DNA of 6,631 bases, taken from Planctomycetota bacterium (GTDB taxonomy: Bacteria; Planctomycetota; UBA11346). Below, one piece after another: positions 1 to 6,495 of this stretch. The DNA is taken from contig JACDGQ010000183.1 of the NCBI GenBank assembly GCA_013821615.1, positions 1 to 6,631 on the forward strand, read 5' to 3'. Numbering within the stretch: the first letter of the stretch is position 1; each line of letters starts with the position of its first letter. The notes under the pieces were generated by a model. That model had not been told where the DNA came from. It ran no database searches and saw only the letters and a list, made by a program, of their open reading frames with translations. A program made the position numbers and the translations under genes.

Positions 1-1
1 C

Positions 2-604
2 GTCGAGGCGATCGTGGCCTGCAGCCACGTCGGCACCGTCGCAGCGGCCGTGGTCGCGGTGCAGGCGCTCGCGGCGCCACGCGACCGCTTCATCGACTAC
101 GCTCTGGCGCAGACGCTGCGCGCGCTGCAACCGCAATGGGCACCGGCGCTGGCCGACGGCAGCCTCGCCGTGCACGATCCGGACCAGCTCGCGCTGCTGC
201 GCAGAAGCCTGGGCACGGTGGCCGAGGCGCCGCATCCCGGCCGGCTGGTCTACGAGAGCCTGTGCTTGAACTGTCACCAAGCCGACGGGCGCGGACTGGC
301 CGGCATCTACCCACCCCTCGCCGCCAGCGAGTGGGTGACGGGTCCGACCAGGCCGCTGGCACGCATCCTGCTCCACGGGCTGGGTGGTAGGATCACCGTT
401 GCGGGCGGCACGTATGGGGTGCAGGTACCCCTCCCGATGCCGCCGATGGGCCTGAATGATCGGCAGATGGCGGACGTACTGACGTACGTGCGCAGCGCAT
501 TCGGCAATCAGGCGGGGGCGGTGACGGCGGACGAGGTCGCGACCGAACGGGCCGCGAGCGCGGCTCACGTCGGGGCCTGGACGGCAGAGGACCTGGTGAA
601 GTGA
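2..604 (+). CDS. C-terminal part of a HEAT-repeat c-type cytochrome (PVC-type heme-binding CxxCH protein), 5' truncated by the window
   Basis: The frame is open to the left edge with no stop, so about 200 C-terminal residues of a larger protein are visible; the GTG at 14 is probably internal. The first ~60 residues (SHVGTVAAAVVAVQAL, then DYALAQTLRALQPQWAPAL) look like the last helical HEAT-like repeats. A monoheme cytochrome c domain follows: CLNCH, encoded at 263-277, binds heme covalently, with downstream DGRGLAGIYPPLA, and PMPPMG supplies the likely distal Met ligand. LNDRQMADVLTYVRSAFGN and VTADEV are typical of the end of this family. Family members usually join a sugar-dehydrogenase-like propeller, HEAT repeats and cytochrome c, and are exported; a role as periplasmic electron-transfer oxidoreductase is inferred. 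The propeller part, if present, is outside the window. The gene converges on the minus-strand operon and is probably functionally separate from it. High confidence in the cytochrome domain, moderate in the full architecture. Confidence 0.88.
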   Translation, partial: VEAIVACSHVGTVAAAVVAVQALAAPRDRFIDYALAQTLRALQPQWAPALADGSLAVHDPDQLALLRRSLGTVAEAPHPGRLVYESLCLNCHQADGRGLAGIYPPLAASEWVTGPTRPLARILLHGLGGRITVAGGTYGVQVPLPMPPMGLNDRQMADVLTYVRSAFGNQAGAVTADEVATERAASAAHVGAWTAEDLVK

Positions 605-616
605 GACGAGGCGAGG

Positions 617-651
617 CCCGGAATCCGCCGCGGCCGTCGGCGCAATCCGGG
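617..651. terminator. Imperfect hairpin between convergent genes, possible bidirectional terminator
   Basis: Two 14-base arms (617-630 and 638-651) pair at 12 of 14 positions around a 7-base loop, with a CCCGGA/TCCGGG outer clamp. It sits between the stop of the cytochrome (604) and the stop of the minus-strand lipoprotein gene (687), where a shared terminator would be expected. Neither strand has a T-run after the hairpin, so it is not a classical intrinsic terminator; Rho-dependent termination or a 3'-end stabiliser is equally possible. Confidence 0.35.
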
Positions 652-686
652 ACATCACCACGGTCGCGACGCGTGAGCGGCGAAGC

Positions 687-1148
687 TTAGACTGGGAACG
701 CCGCGCGTCCCACTTCCAACACCGTGCCATCGGGAAAGGTGAGCCGCACCCACACCGCGGCATCGGCGGGCAGGGGCTGCGGCATCACCAGCATGACCTC
801 GAACTCGTCGGTCGTTCCGGCCACCACGGCAGCAGGGCTGGTGGACGCATCCGCGACGTAGTCGCCGGCGATCCAGCAGGTGACGGCGGTCGGCAGCGGC
901 TGCCCCGCATCCGGCGTGACGTGGACGCGTACGGTGATGGTGCCGTCAGCAGCGGTGCTCACGCGGTGCGCGCGCAGCGTATATCCAGGCACCGCCCGCT
1001 CACCCAGGACGGCACCTGGAGCGGAGCCTTGGGAGCCTCCGCCGGCCTGGCTGACGCTCGCGCCACCGCCACCCGCGCCGCAGGAGGCGAGCAGGCCGAC
1101 GGCGCCCACCGATAACAAGAAGGTCATGATCTGAGTTGGGATGCGCAT
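687..1148 (-). CDS. Small predicted lipoprotein of unknown function, last gene of the glycosidase operon
   Basis: A 153-residue protein that I cannot assign to a family. It opens with a lipoprotein signal: MRIPTQ, a hydrophobic stretch and the lipobox LLASC, with the lipidated Cys at residue 23 followed by Gly. A Gly/Ser-rich tether (about residues 24-46) leads to a domain of about 100 residues with alternating beta-strand patterns (ITVRVHVTP, VTCWIAGDYV, EFEVMLVMP, VWVRLTFPDG). This suggests a beta-sandwich resembling an Ig or carbohydrate-binding fold, but no binding site is recognisable; one Cys (91) lies in the core. The ATG is supported by AAGGA six bases upstream. It lies 51 bp after the glycosidase stop in the same direction, so it is probably co-transcribed. 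A surface or periplasmic accessory role, such as binding glycan or the enzyme, is inference only. Confidence 0.8.
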   Translation of the reverse strand: MRIPTQIMTFLLSVGAVGLLASCGAGGGGASVSQAGGGSQGSAPGAVLGERAVPGYTLRAHRVSTAADGTITVRVHVTPDAGQPLPTAVTCWIAGDYVADASTSPAAVVAGTTDEFEVMLVMPQPLPADAAVWVRLTFPDGTVLEVGRAAFPV

Positions 1149-1154
1149 GGGATG

Positions 1155-1159
1155 TCCTT
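1155..1159 (-). promoter_or_regulatory. Shine-Dalgarno site of the lipoprotein gene
   Basis: AAGGA on the minus strand, six bases before the ATG at 1148. It closely resembles the site before the upstream glycosidase (AAGGA, then a short spacer containing ATCCC), which supports both starts. Confidence 0.7.
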
Positions 1160-1199
1160 GTGCGTTGGTGCGAAGCGAAGCGCTGTGCAGGACGTCCGG

Positions 1200-3827
1200 T
1201 CAGCCGTTGCCGCTGGGCGTGACCAGCACGTGATCGAACACCGCGGTGCACAGCCGGCCGTTGTCGTGGCTGGTCACCGCCAGACCGATCTGCACGGGAT
1301 TCGCCATGCTGATGGTGGTCGTGCCCACCAATCGCCAGGTCGTACCGTCCGCGGATTCGTACCCGCTGAGCAGCGCCCCCTGCCGGACCAGCTTCACCCA
1401 GCGCGGCGCGGAGCTGAGGGATCCGGCGGTGTGCGACGAGCCGGCGTCGGCAAGCGTGCGGCGCTGGAACGCCACGCCATTGCCCGGAGTGACGCAGCAG
1501 AAGGCGTGCACGGCGCCAGCAGCGGTCCCAGCGCGGATCATCACACCGGCCTTCGCCCAGGCGTTGGTATTCTGCATGGACACCACGCGCGCCACGATGG
1601 TGCCATCCCCGGTCAGCGGTTGCGCCACGAACTGGAACCCGTCGCTGGCATTCCAAATGTCCGCACCCGAGCCAGTCACGGTGATGGTGTCGTCGACGCT
1701 GGTGACCGAGCCCGCGAGAGCGGGACTGCCGATGTCGCGATTCGTCCAGACATTCGCTACGATCTCGATGCCGTCGATCTTGGCTGAATCGTCGACGCTG
1801 GTCGGCACGCCAGTGAACGCGATCACGATCCGTCCAGCAGAGTCGGCCGTGGCCGTGAACTGCCGGATGACCGCTTTGTGCATCGTGCCGGCGCTGGCGA
1901 AGATGTCGAAGTTGCTCAGCACGCGCGTGCCATTGATCGCGACGTCCTGCAGGCGCTGGCCGGAAGCCGTATGCCAGTCTTCGCTGAAATGCAGCCGCGC
2001 CGTATACGAAGCGCCCACCGCCAGACCAGGGATGGCATAGGTGAATGACGCGCCATAGCGTTCGCTCTGATAGACCGTGGCCGGAGCCGGACTGGTCACG
2101 GCGCTGACATCGACGGCACCGTTCCAGTTCGTGGTGGTGGTGCCGCCGCTGACATACGCATCCGCGATGAAGGCTCCGACGGCTCCGCCCCCGCAGTTGA
2201 TGGCGAGGGCCCCGCCGCTGATCGAGGTCACCGTCAGCGTGGCGGCGGCCGACGTCACACTGCCCGCGCTGTTTCCCACCACGCAGCGGAACGTCGCACC
2301 CTGGTCCGCCGTCGTGGTCGCGGCAGTCGTCAGGGTCGTCGCCGTGGCGCCGGCGATGTCGGTGCCGTTGCGTTGCCACTGGTACCCTGGTGCCGGCGTG
2401 CCCGTCGCGCTCACACCAAAGGATGCCGTCTGTCCGACCGCGACGGTCACATTGGCCGGCTGCGCCGTGATCACCGGCAGGGTCGCGCTGGGCGGCGGCC
2501 TGGCGATCAGGAACGTGACCGAGTTGTCGGCCACGGTCAGGCCACTGCCGACGATGGACGACCAGGCGATCGCGGTCGGTCCCGAGAAGCCGGCCGACGA
2601 GACCTGGTAGCGATCGACGGTCGTCGGCGTGAAGCCATTGAAGACCACGTTCACGGTCTGCTGCGCAGCGCTGCGGTTGACGATGCACACGGCGTTCGCG
2701 GTGTCGCTGCGGGTCGCATAGGCGATGACCGCCGCGGCGTTACTCGACGAACTCCTGACCTGCGAACCCTGGAACCAGGTATTGAACATGGTGAAGGTGT
2801 TGGACGTGTAATAGGGCCTGAAGGCATCGTCCATCAGGCCCATGGATGAACCGGCATCGTGCCAGTACATCGACGCATCGCCGCCGCCCGTGATGACGCC
2901 ACTGAGCACGATCGCGTCGTAGACCGCCTCTTTATTGGTGTGGATCCGGCCGGTTCCCTGCCAGGCCAGGTTGTGCTCGTCCACGTAGATCGGCAGGTAT
3001 TTTCCGCCGCTGATCGCGCTGAGCCTGGACCGCAACGAGGCGACCGCGCCCTGCACCGCCTGGGCGGAATCGTAGATCGCGGAATCCGACGCGCTGCCGT
3101 CGCCGCCATAGGTGTGGCAACTGACGAAGTCGATATCGCCCAGGCAGCCCGCCACCACGTTCGCGATGTAATCGACGTTGATCCACGCGGTTGCCGGACC
3201 GCCGACCTTGATGCTCGGATCCTTGGCCTTCATCGCGCGGGAACAGGCCGAGATCAGCGTCGCCGCCTGCGCGGCCGTCAGACCCGGTGACTGGAAGCCC
3301 GCCTCGCGCTCGTTGGGCAGCTCCCAGTATTTGACACCGAAATGATTATCGACGTTGACGATCTGCACCAGGCTGGCGGCGGCCCGGACGAAGCGATCGA
3401 CGTCCTGGTAGTCGTTTCCACCCCCCGGCCCGCTGGGGATGTTGATCATGATCGATGGGATCAGGCCGGCACCCGCCGCGCCCGCCAGCGCGCTGCGGAT
3501 CTTGTCTGCATTCCAGGTGCCATCGGCATTCAGCCAGTATTGATTGTTGCTGTCGGAACGCTCGACCATGCCCCACCCGTGCAGGCGGATGAAACCGCGC
3601 TGCTGCGTGATCGCCGACAAGCCCGACAGGTAGGTGGCGTTGTTGGCGGCATTGGGATCGAACATGTTCGGCCCGTTGACGCCGTAGGCTTTGACGTCCA
3701 CCGCCCGTTTCACGATGTCCCAGTCGACGGTCACCGCTTCGCCCGCCGACGCCGCTCGGCAGCAACAGAGCGTGGCCAGGACGATGGCCAGGGACAGCAC
3801 GGCGGTCACGATGCGGGAGAGGTGCAT
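1200..3827 (-). CDS. Secreted multidomain glycoside hydrolase: clan GH-A-like barrel, Ig-like, malectin-like and DUF1349/LamG-like modules
   Basis: An 875-residue exported protein. Residues 1-29 form a signal peptide (MHLSRIV, hydrophobic core, likely cleavage after ASA). Residues ~33-345 look like a TIM barrel of glycosidase clan GH-A, nearest by eye to GH39-like enzymes. WELPNER carries the likely acid/base Glu173 after Asn, and PIYVDEHN carries the likely nucleophile Glu284; FIRLHGWG and SMYWHDAG are probable substrate-site strands. Residues ~350-445 resemble the small beta domain that often follows such barrels. Then come a bacterial Ig-like domain (~450-535, ITAQPANVTVAVGQTASF), a malectin-like carbohydrate-binding domain (~541-690, INCGG, YQSERYG, LHFSEDW) and a DUF1349/LamG-like sandwich (~692-870, WTNRDIG, AWAKAGVMIR). 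The role is cleavage of an extracellular polysaccharide; the substrate is unknown. In-frame ATGs at 3863 and 3848 are possible starts, but 3827 has GAAGGA at seven bases and yields a clean signal peptide. It lies 32 bp after the FecR-barrel gene. Exact GH family is uncertain. Confidence 0.85.
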   Translation of the reverse strand: MHLSRIVTAVLSLAIVLATLCCCRAASAGEAVTVDWDIVKRAVDVKAYGVNGPNMFDPNAANNATYLSGLSAITQQRGFIRLHGWGMVERSDSNNQYWLNADGTWNADKIRSALAGAAGAGLIPSIMINIPSGPGGGNDYQDVDRFVRAAASLVQIVNVDNHFGVKYWELPNEREAGFQSPGLTAAQAATLISACSRAMKAKDPSIKVGGPATAWINVDYIANVVAGCLGDIDFVSCHTYGGDGSASDSAIYDSAQAVQGAVASLRSRLSAISGGKYLPIYVDEHNLAWQGTGRIHTNKEAVYDAIVLSGVITGGGDASMYWHDAGSSMGLMDDAFRPYYTSNTFTMFNTWFQGSQVRSSSSNAAAVIAYATRSDTANAVCIVNRSAAQQTVNVVFNGFTPTTVDRYQVSSAGFSGPTAIAWSSIVGSGLTVADNSVTFLIARPPPSATLPVITAQPANVTVAVGQTASFGVSATGTPAPGYQWQRNGTDIAGATATTLTTAATTTADQGATFRCVVGNSAGSVTSAAATLTVTSISGGALAINCGGGAVGAFIADAYVSGGTTTTNWNGAVDVSAVTSPAPATVYQSERYGASFTYAIPGLAVGASYTARLHFSEDWHTASGQRLQDVAINGTRVLSNFDIFASAGTMHKAVIRQFTATADSAGRIVIAFTGVPTSVDDSAKIDGIEIVANVWTNRDIGSPALAGSVTSVDDTITVTGSGADIWNASDGFQFVAQPLTGDGTIVARVVSMQNTNAWAKAGVMIRAGTAAGAVHAFCCVTPGNGVAFQRRTLADAGSSHTAGSLSSAPRWVKLVRQGALLSGYESADGTTWRLVGTTTISMANPVQIGLAVTSHDNGRLCTAVFDHVLVTPSGNG

Positions 3828-3834
3828 GTGGGAT

Positions 3835-3840
3835 TCCTTC
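3835..3840 (-). promoter_or_regulatory. Shine-Dalgarno site that decides the glycosidase start
   Basis: GAAGGA on the minus strand, seven bases before the ATG at 3827. Of three in-frame ATGs (3863, 3848, 3827), only this one combines a well-spaced ribosome site with a signal peptide starting at residue 1. The ATG at 3863 overlaps the upstream stop as ATGA and remains a weaker alternative. Confidence 0.7.
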
Positions 3841-3859
3841 GGGGTCATGGTTTCCGGTC

Positions 3860-5647
3860 TCATGGACCGGCTGCGCGCAGGCCCAGCGCCTGCAGCGTTT
3901 GGAGATCGAACGCATCCCTGGTCGGACCGGCCCAGAGCGAGAACACCCCGCTGTCCTGCCATAGCGACCAGCCCAGGCGATGGCGCTCGCACGCGGTCCG
4001 CACATCGCGCATCCATGCTCTCCTGGCGTCCGCCGACGCCGCGGCCACCGCGGCGAAATTCGTCACCACCAGCGGGACGTGGTTGCGCTCGTCCCAGGCG
4101 GCCGCGGCGGCGAGGAGCGCGTCGATCCGCGCCGCATTCCAGCGCTCGGCGCCATAGCGCGCCAACGCCTCCTGCGCCGCAGGCGTGCGCGCCACTGCCG
4201 CTGCCACCGCCTGCGGATCGCTCGGGTACGGCACCGACGCCACAGTGCTGTAGGGCTCGCCGATCCAAGCACCCCCCTGATGCGTGAACAGCACCGGTTC
4301 GAAGAACCGCACGGCATAGATGATGCCGCTCTCCGCCACGGGCAGGACCGCTTCCAGCGCCTCGGTTGATCCGCTGAGACCCATGTGCGTGTCGATCACC
4401 AGGGTGTGCGCTGGTGCGGGACGGCGGATTGCGGCGACCAGCGCCGCGACCTGCGCACGCCGCTCTGCGGTCGTCTGACGCGGATCATTGGACAGCTCGA
4501 AGAACATCCGCTCGGCGGGACGACCAGCCAGGTGCGCAGCGAGCGCCGGCCAGACGCGCTGCTGATCCAGGCGCGCGGTGGCCGGGTCGGTGTCCTCGAG
4601 CGGATACGGAGTGACCATGCACGCGAGTCCGCGGGCGGCGCTGGCATCGAGCAGCGCATCCAGCGCCGCCAGCGTGCCCCGCTCCAAGCCCTCGGCAGCG
4701 CTCCGACGCTTCCCGGGAATGACCACGCGCACGAAGCTGAAGCCGGCAGCCGCGATGGCGTCCAGCTGGCGCAGGCCACGGGCATCCGCCGGCCACGCTC
4801 CGCCATTGGTATCGGTCACCAGCAGATTGATGCCGCGCGCCAAGGCCGGCGGCAGCGCCTGATCGCCTGCGCTCGCGGCGCCACCGCCGGTCACCGTGGT
4901 GATGCGCTGGTTCGCCAGGTCGGTGAAGAGCACCGTTCCCGACGCCACCGCCAGCCGCGTGACGCGAGCGTCGCTCGTCACGGTGAATTCCGTGCCCACC
5001 ACCCGGGTCTCGGACTGGAGCGTGCGCACGCGCAGCGGCTGCGCCTCGGGCTGCCGCGCGACCACGCAGTGCACGGCGCCCTGCTCCAGGCGGAGCTGCT
5101 TGCCGACCGCGACCTCGAGCGTGGTGCCAGCCGCCAACTCGATGTGCGTCCCATCGCGCCAGCTCAATCGCGCCTCGACACTGGACTCATTCCGCACGAG
5201 TGCGCCCGCCGGTACCGACTGACCTGCGCCAAGCGGCACACCCGCGCTGGTCGTAACCGTTCCGGCGGCGATCAGCGGCAGATCGCCCGGCTGCTGCCAC
5301 CAGGCGCGACCACCGAGGATCGCCAGCATCAACGCGGCCGCGGCGACCAGCACGCGCCCCATGTTCCAGTCGATGCCGAACCGCCGGCGCCGGGCCGAAC
5401 GCGCGCGGATGCGCAGGTGGATCCGGCTGGGCCGCTGGACGGTCGAGGCGGACCGGGCCAAGGCACCGATCATGGCCGCACTGCGCTCATCCCAGCAGGC
5501 CGCCAGCAGCAACGCGGCTCTGCGCTGCTCGACCACTGCGGCGCGCGCACCATGATCCGCGAGCAGCGCACGCAGTTCCGCGTCCTCCGCCGGGTCGAGA
5601 TCGCCATCGCCGGCGCGTTCGCAGAGTTCGGCCAGGCGCGTGTTCAT
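3860..5647 (-). CDS. Membrane-anchored FecR-domain putative anti-sigma/sensor with a degenerate GH5-like barrel
   Basis: A 595-residue protein. Residues 1-60 are helical and acidic (GDGDLDPAEDAELRALLADHG), as in the cytoplasmic sigma-binding part of FecR-type regulators in PVC bacteria. An Arg-rich stretch (75-90) precedes one membrane helix (~97-113), predicting N-in, C-out. Residues ~125-250 match the FecR fold (WRDGTHIELAAGTTLEV, LEQGAVHCVV, TRVVGTEFTV, ASGTVLF). Residues ~270-590 resemble a GH5 cellulase barrel: RGINLL, AGFSFVRVVIPG, FFELSNDP, RFFEPVLFTHQGGAW, VPLVVTNF and GWSLWQDSG. Catalysis seems lost: NEP is NDP (Asp388), the expected HFYEP His is Arg447, and the strand that should bear the nucleophile Glu has Asn530. 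The role proposed is binding extracellular glycan and controlling the adjacent sigma factor; this is inference. The start overlaps the sigma stop as ATGA, with GGAAGG about nine bases upstream; the frame is open back to 5818 but that part lies in the sigma gene. Confidence 0.85.
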   Translation of the reverse strand: MNTRLAELCERAGDGDLDPAEDAELRALLADHGARAAVVEQRRAALLLAACWDERSAAMIGALARSASTVQRPSRIHLRIRARSARRRRFGIDWNMGRVLVAAAALMLAILGGRAWWQQPGDLPLIAAGTVTTSAGVPLGAGQSVPAGALVRNESSVEARLSWRDGTHIELAAGTTLEVAVGKQLRLEQGAVHCVVARQPEAQPLRVRTLQSETRVVGTEFTVTSDARVTRLAVASGTVLFTDLANQRITTVTGGGAASAGDQALPPALARGINLLVTDTNGGAWPADARGLRQLDAIAAAGFSFVRVVIPGKRRSAAEGLERGTLAALDALLDASAARGLACMVTPYPLEDTDPATARLDQQRVWPALAAHLAGRPAERMFFELSNDPRQTTAERRAQVAALVAAIRRPAPAHTLVIDTHMGLSGSTEALEAVLPVAESGIIYAVRFFEPVLFTHQGGAWIGEPYSTVASVPYPSDPQAVAAAVARTPAAQEALARYGAERWNAARIDALLAAAAAWDERNHVPLVVTNFAAVAAASADARRAWMRDVRTACERHRLGWSLWQDSGVFSLWAGPTRDAFDLQTLQALGLRAAGP

Positions 5648-6195
5648 GGCGTCGCGCCTTCCACGCACAGGCGGATGCTGGCGCGCAGACGCCAGAGCGC
5701 CGTCGCCAGGGTCGGCACCGGCTGCTTGAAGCGGCGCGCCAGGCTCGCCATGGATTCGCCAGCGCCGTGACGGGCGAGGAGCATCGTCCTGGCCCGTGGC
5801 GACAGGTGCTCGAGGCACGAGGTCAGCCGTGCGGCGCGCACGTCCGTGGTCTCGTCCAGATGGGCGAGTCCATCGCCCGCCAGCAGCTGCTCAATCTCAT
5901 CGCTGCTGCGCCGCTTCCGCTCGCGTGAGAGGCGCGTCAGATCCTGCAGCAGCTGATTCCGCGCGATACCCCGCAACCAGCTGTCGAATGGCGCATCATG
6001 ACTCCAGGTGGCGCGCTTTTCCCACGCCGTCACCCAGGTGGTCTGGCAGATCTCCTCCATCTGCTCCTGATTCACCGCACGCGACGCGACGAAGATGCGC
6101 AGATCGCGCCCCAGGCGCTCGATCAGCATATCGAAGGCAGCGGTATCGCCCGCGCAGGCGGCGGCGGCGAGGTCATGGATGTCAGGGCTGTGCAT
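5644..6195 (-). CDS. ECF-type RNA polymerase sigma factor, Rhodopirellula/Verrucomicrobium-like family
   Basis: A 183-residue sigma-70 family protein of the minimal sigma2-sigma4 type. Sigma2 spans roughly residues 15-90: AFDMLIERLGRDLR, then EEICQTTWVTAWEK (region 2.2, core RNA polymerase contact), then FDSWLRGIARNQLLQDLTR (region 2.4, -10 recognition). A charged linker (RERKRRSSDEIEQLL) leads to sigma4, residues ~122-176, with LSPRARTMLLARHGAGESMASLARRFKQPVPTLATALWRLRASI, the helix-turn-helix that reads the -35 element. [Motif quoted in part: key residues are LSPRAR and the SLARRF turn.] Length is usual for ECF sigmas. The ATG at 6195 was chosen; an in-frame TTG at 6213 would add six residues and has no better ribosome site. 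The stop overlaps the FecR-barrel start (ATGA), indicating translational coupling and a sigma/anti-sigma pair. The target promoters cannot be read from this window. Confidence 0.9.
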   Translation of the reverse strand: MHSPDIHDLAAAACAGDTAAFDMLIERLGRDLRIFVASRAVNQEQMEEICQTTWVTAWEKRATWSHDAPFDSWLRGIARNQLLQDLTRLSRERKRRSSDEIEQLLAGDGLAHLDETTDVRAARLTSCLEHLSPRARTMLLARHGAGESMASLARRFKQPVPTLATALWRLRASIRLCVEGATP

Positions 6196-6300
6196 CGCCC
6201 TATAGTCACCCAACTCGATGCCGCATCACGAACCTTGTGCTAAGCCATTACCCGATAGTCGCTTGAACGGGTCCAGAAGCCGATGGCCCGCCGTGGCGTC

Positions 6301-6314
6301 GAGCAGGCGTGCTC
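6301..6314. repeat. Short inverted repeat in the sigma operon leader
   Basis: GAGCA and TGCTC arms flank a four-base loop, about 105 bp before the sigma start. With five base pairs it may be chance; no function can be assigned. Confidence 0.25.
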
Positions 6315-6332
6315 ATTCCTCGGGGCCATCAA

Positions 6333-6353
6333 CCATGGAGATCGATTCCATGG
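6333..6353. repeat. Seven-base perfect inverted repeat upstream of the sigma operon
   Basis: CCATGGA and TCCATGG arms are separated by seven bases (GATCGAT, itself containing the palindrome ATCGAT). It lies between the tRNA terminator and the sigma gene, in the 170-base leader where no convincing -35/-10 pair was found. It could be a dyad operator; no T-run follows, so it is not a terminator. Confidence 0.4.
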
Positions 6354-6365
6354 GACAGCAGTTGG

Positions 6366-6405
6366 ACAAAAAAACCCTGCCACAACAGGACGTCGTGGCA
6401 GGGTT
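6366..6405 (-). terminator. Intrinsic terminator of tRNA-Gln
   Basis: A 14-bp stem (arms 6373-6386 and 6392-6405) with a five-base loop is followed on the minus strand by a run of seven T (6368-6374), two of which pair in the stem. The only non-Watson-Crick pair is a G-U wobble in the minus-strand RNA and an A-C mismatch in the plus-strand RNA, so it serves minus-strand transcription. It begins three bases after the tRNA CCA end and should insulate the sigma operon from tRNA transcription. Confidence 0.92.
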
Positions 6406-6407
6406 GA

Positions 6408-6481
6408 TGGTTGGGGTACAGGGATTCGAACCCCGACAGGCAGAGTCAGAGTCTGCAGTCCTACCGTTAGACGATACCCCA
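6408..6481 (-). tRNA. tRNA-Gln, anticodon CTG, with encoded CCA
   Basis: A complete 74-base cloverleaf. The acceptor stem TGGGGTA pairs with TACCCCA, followed by discriminator A and a genomic CCA. The D arm is GTCT/GGAC with loop AACGGTA. The anticodon stem GCAGA/TCTGC encloses loop CTCTGAC, giving anticodon CTG, which reads the Gln codon CAG. The variable loop is four bases, and the T arm has loop TTCGAAT. The weak U1-A72 first pair and the UGGGGUA start are typical of bacterial tRNA-Gln. CAG is expected to be the dominant Gln codon in a genome this GC-rich. Confidence 0.97.
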
Positions 6482-6495
6482 ATGCAGAGGGACGG

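Noticed and set aside
1165..1185. Short direct repeat gcgaagcgaagcg between the glycosidase and lipoprotein genes
   Set aside because: Only two short overlapping units and a possible four-base stem; too weak to call a repeat or attenuator.
1000..2688. Long minus-strand open frame (about 560 codons) in another phase
   Set aside because: It overlaps the glycosidase and lipoprotein genes entirely; its translation is Arg/Gln/His-rich with no domain signal, as expected for a shadow frame in high-GC DNA.
3828..4268. Upstream extension of the glycosidase frame
   Set aside because: It lies mostly within the FecR/GH5-like gene, has shadow-type composition, and would bury the signal peptide; the ribosome site supports 3827.
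4385..5770. Long plus-strand open frame (461 codons) opposite the FecR-barrel gene
   Set aside because: The translation is Arg/Gly/His-rich without recognisable domains, while the minus strand encodes clear FecR and barrel motifs.
5648..5818. 57-codon upstream extension of the FecR-barrel frame
   Set aside because: It overlaps the sigma4 coding region and reads as shadow sequence; the ATG at 5647 with ATGA overlap and GGAAGG is far better.
6408..6481. tRNA-Gln as an integration site of a mobile element
   Set aside because: No integrase, no repeat of the tRNA 3' end and no composition break were seen; the terminator follows normally.
6240..6482. Small minus-strand open frame of 80 codons
   Set aside because: It is a translation of tRNA-Gln, its terminator and the leader, not a gene.
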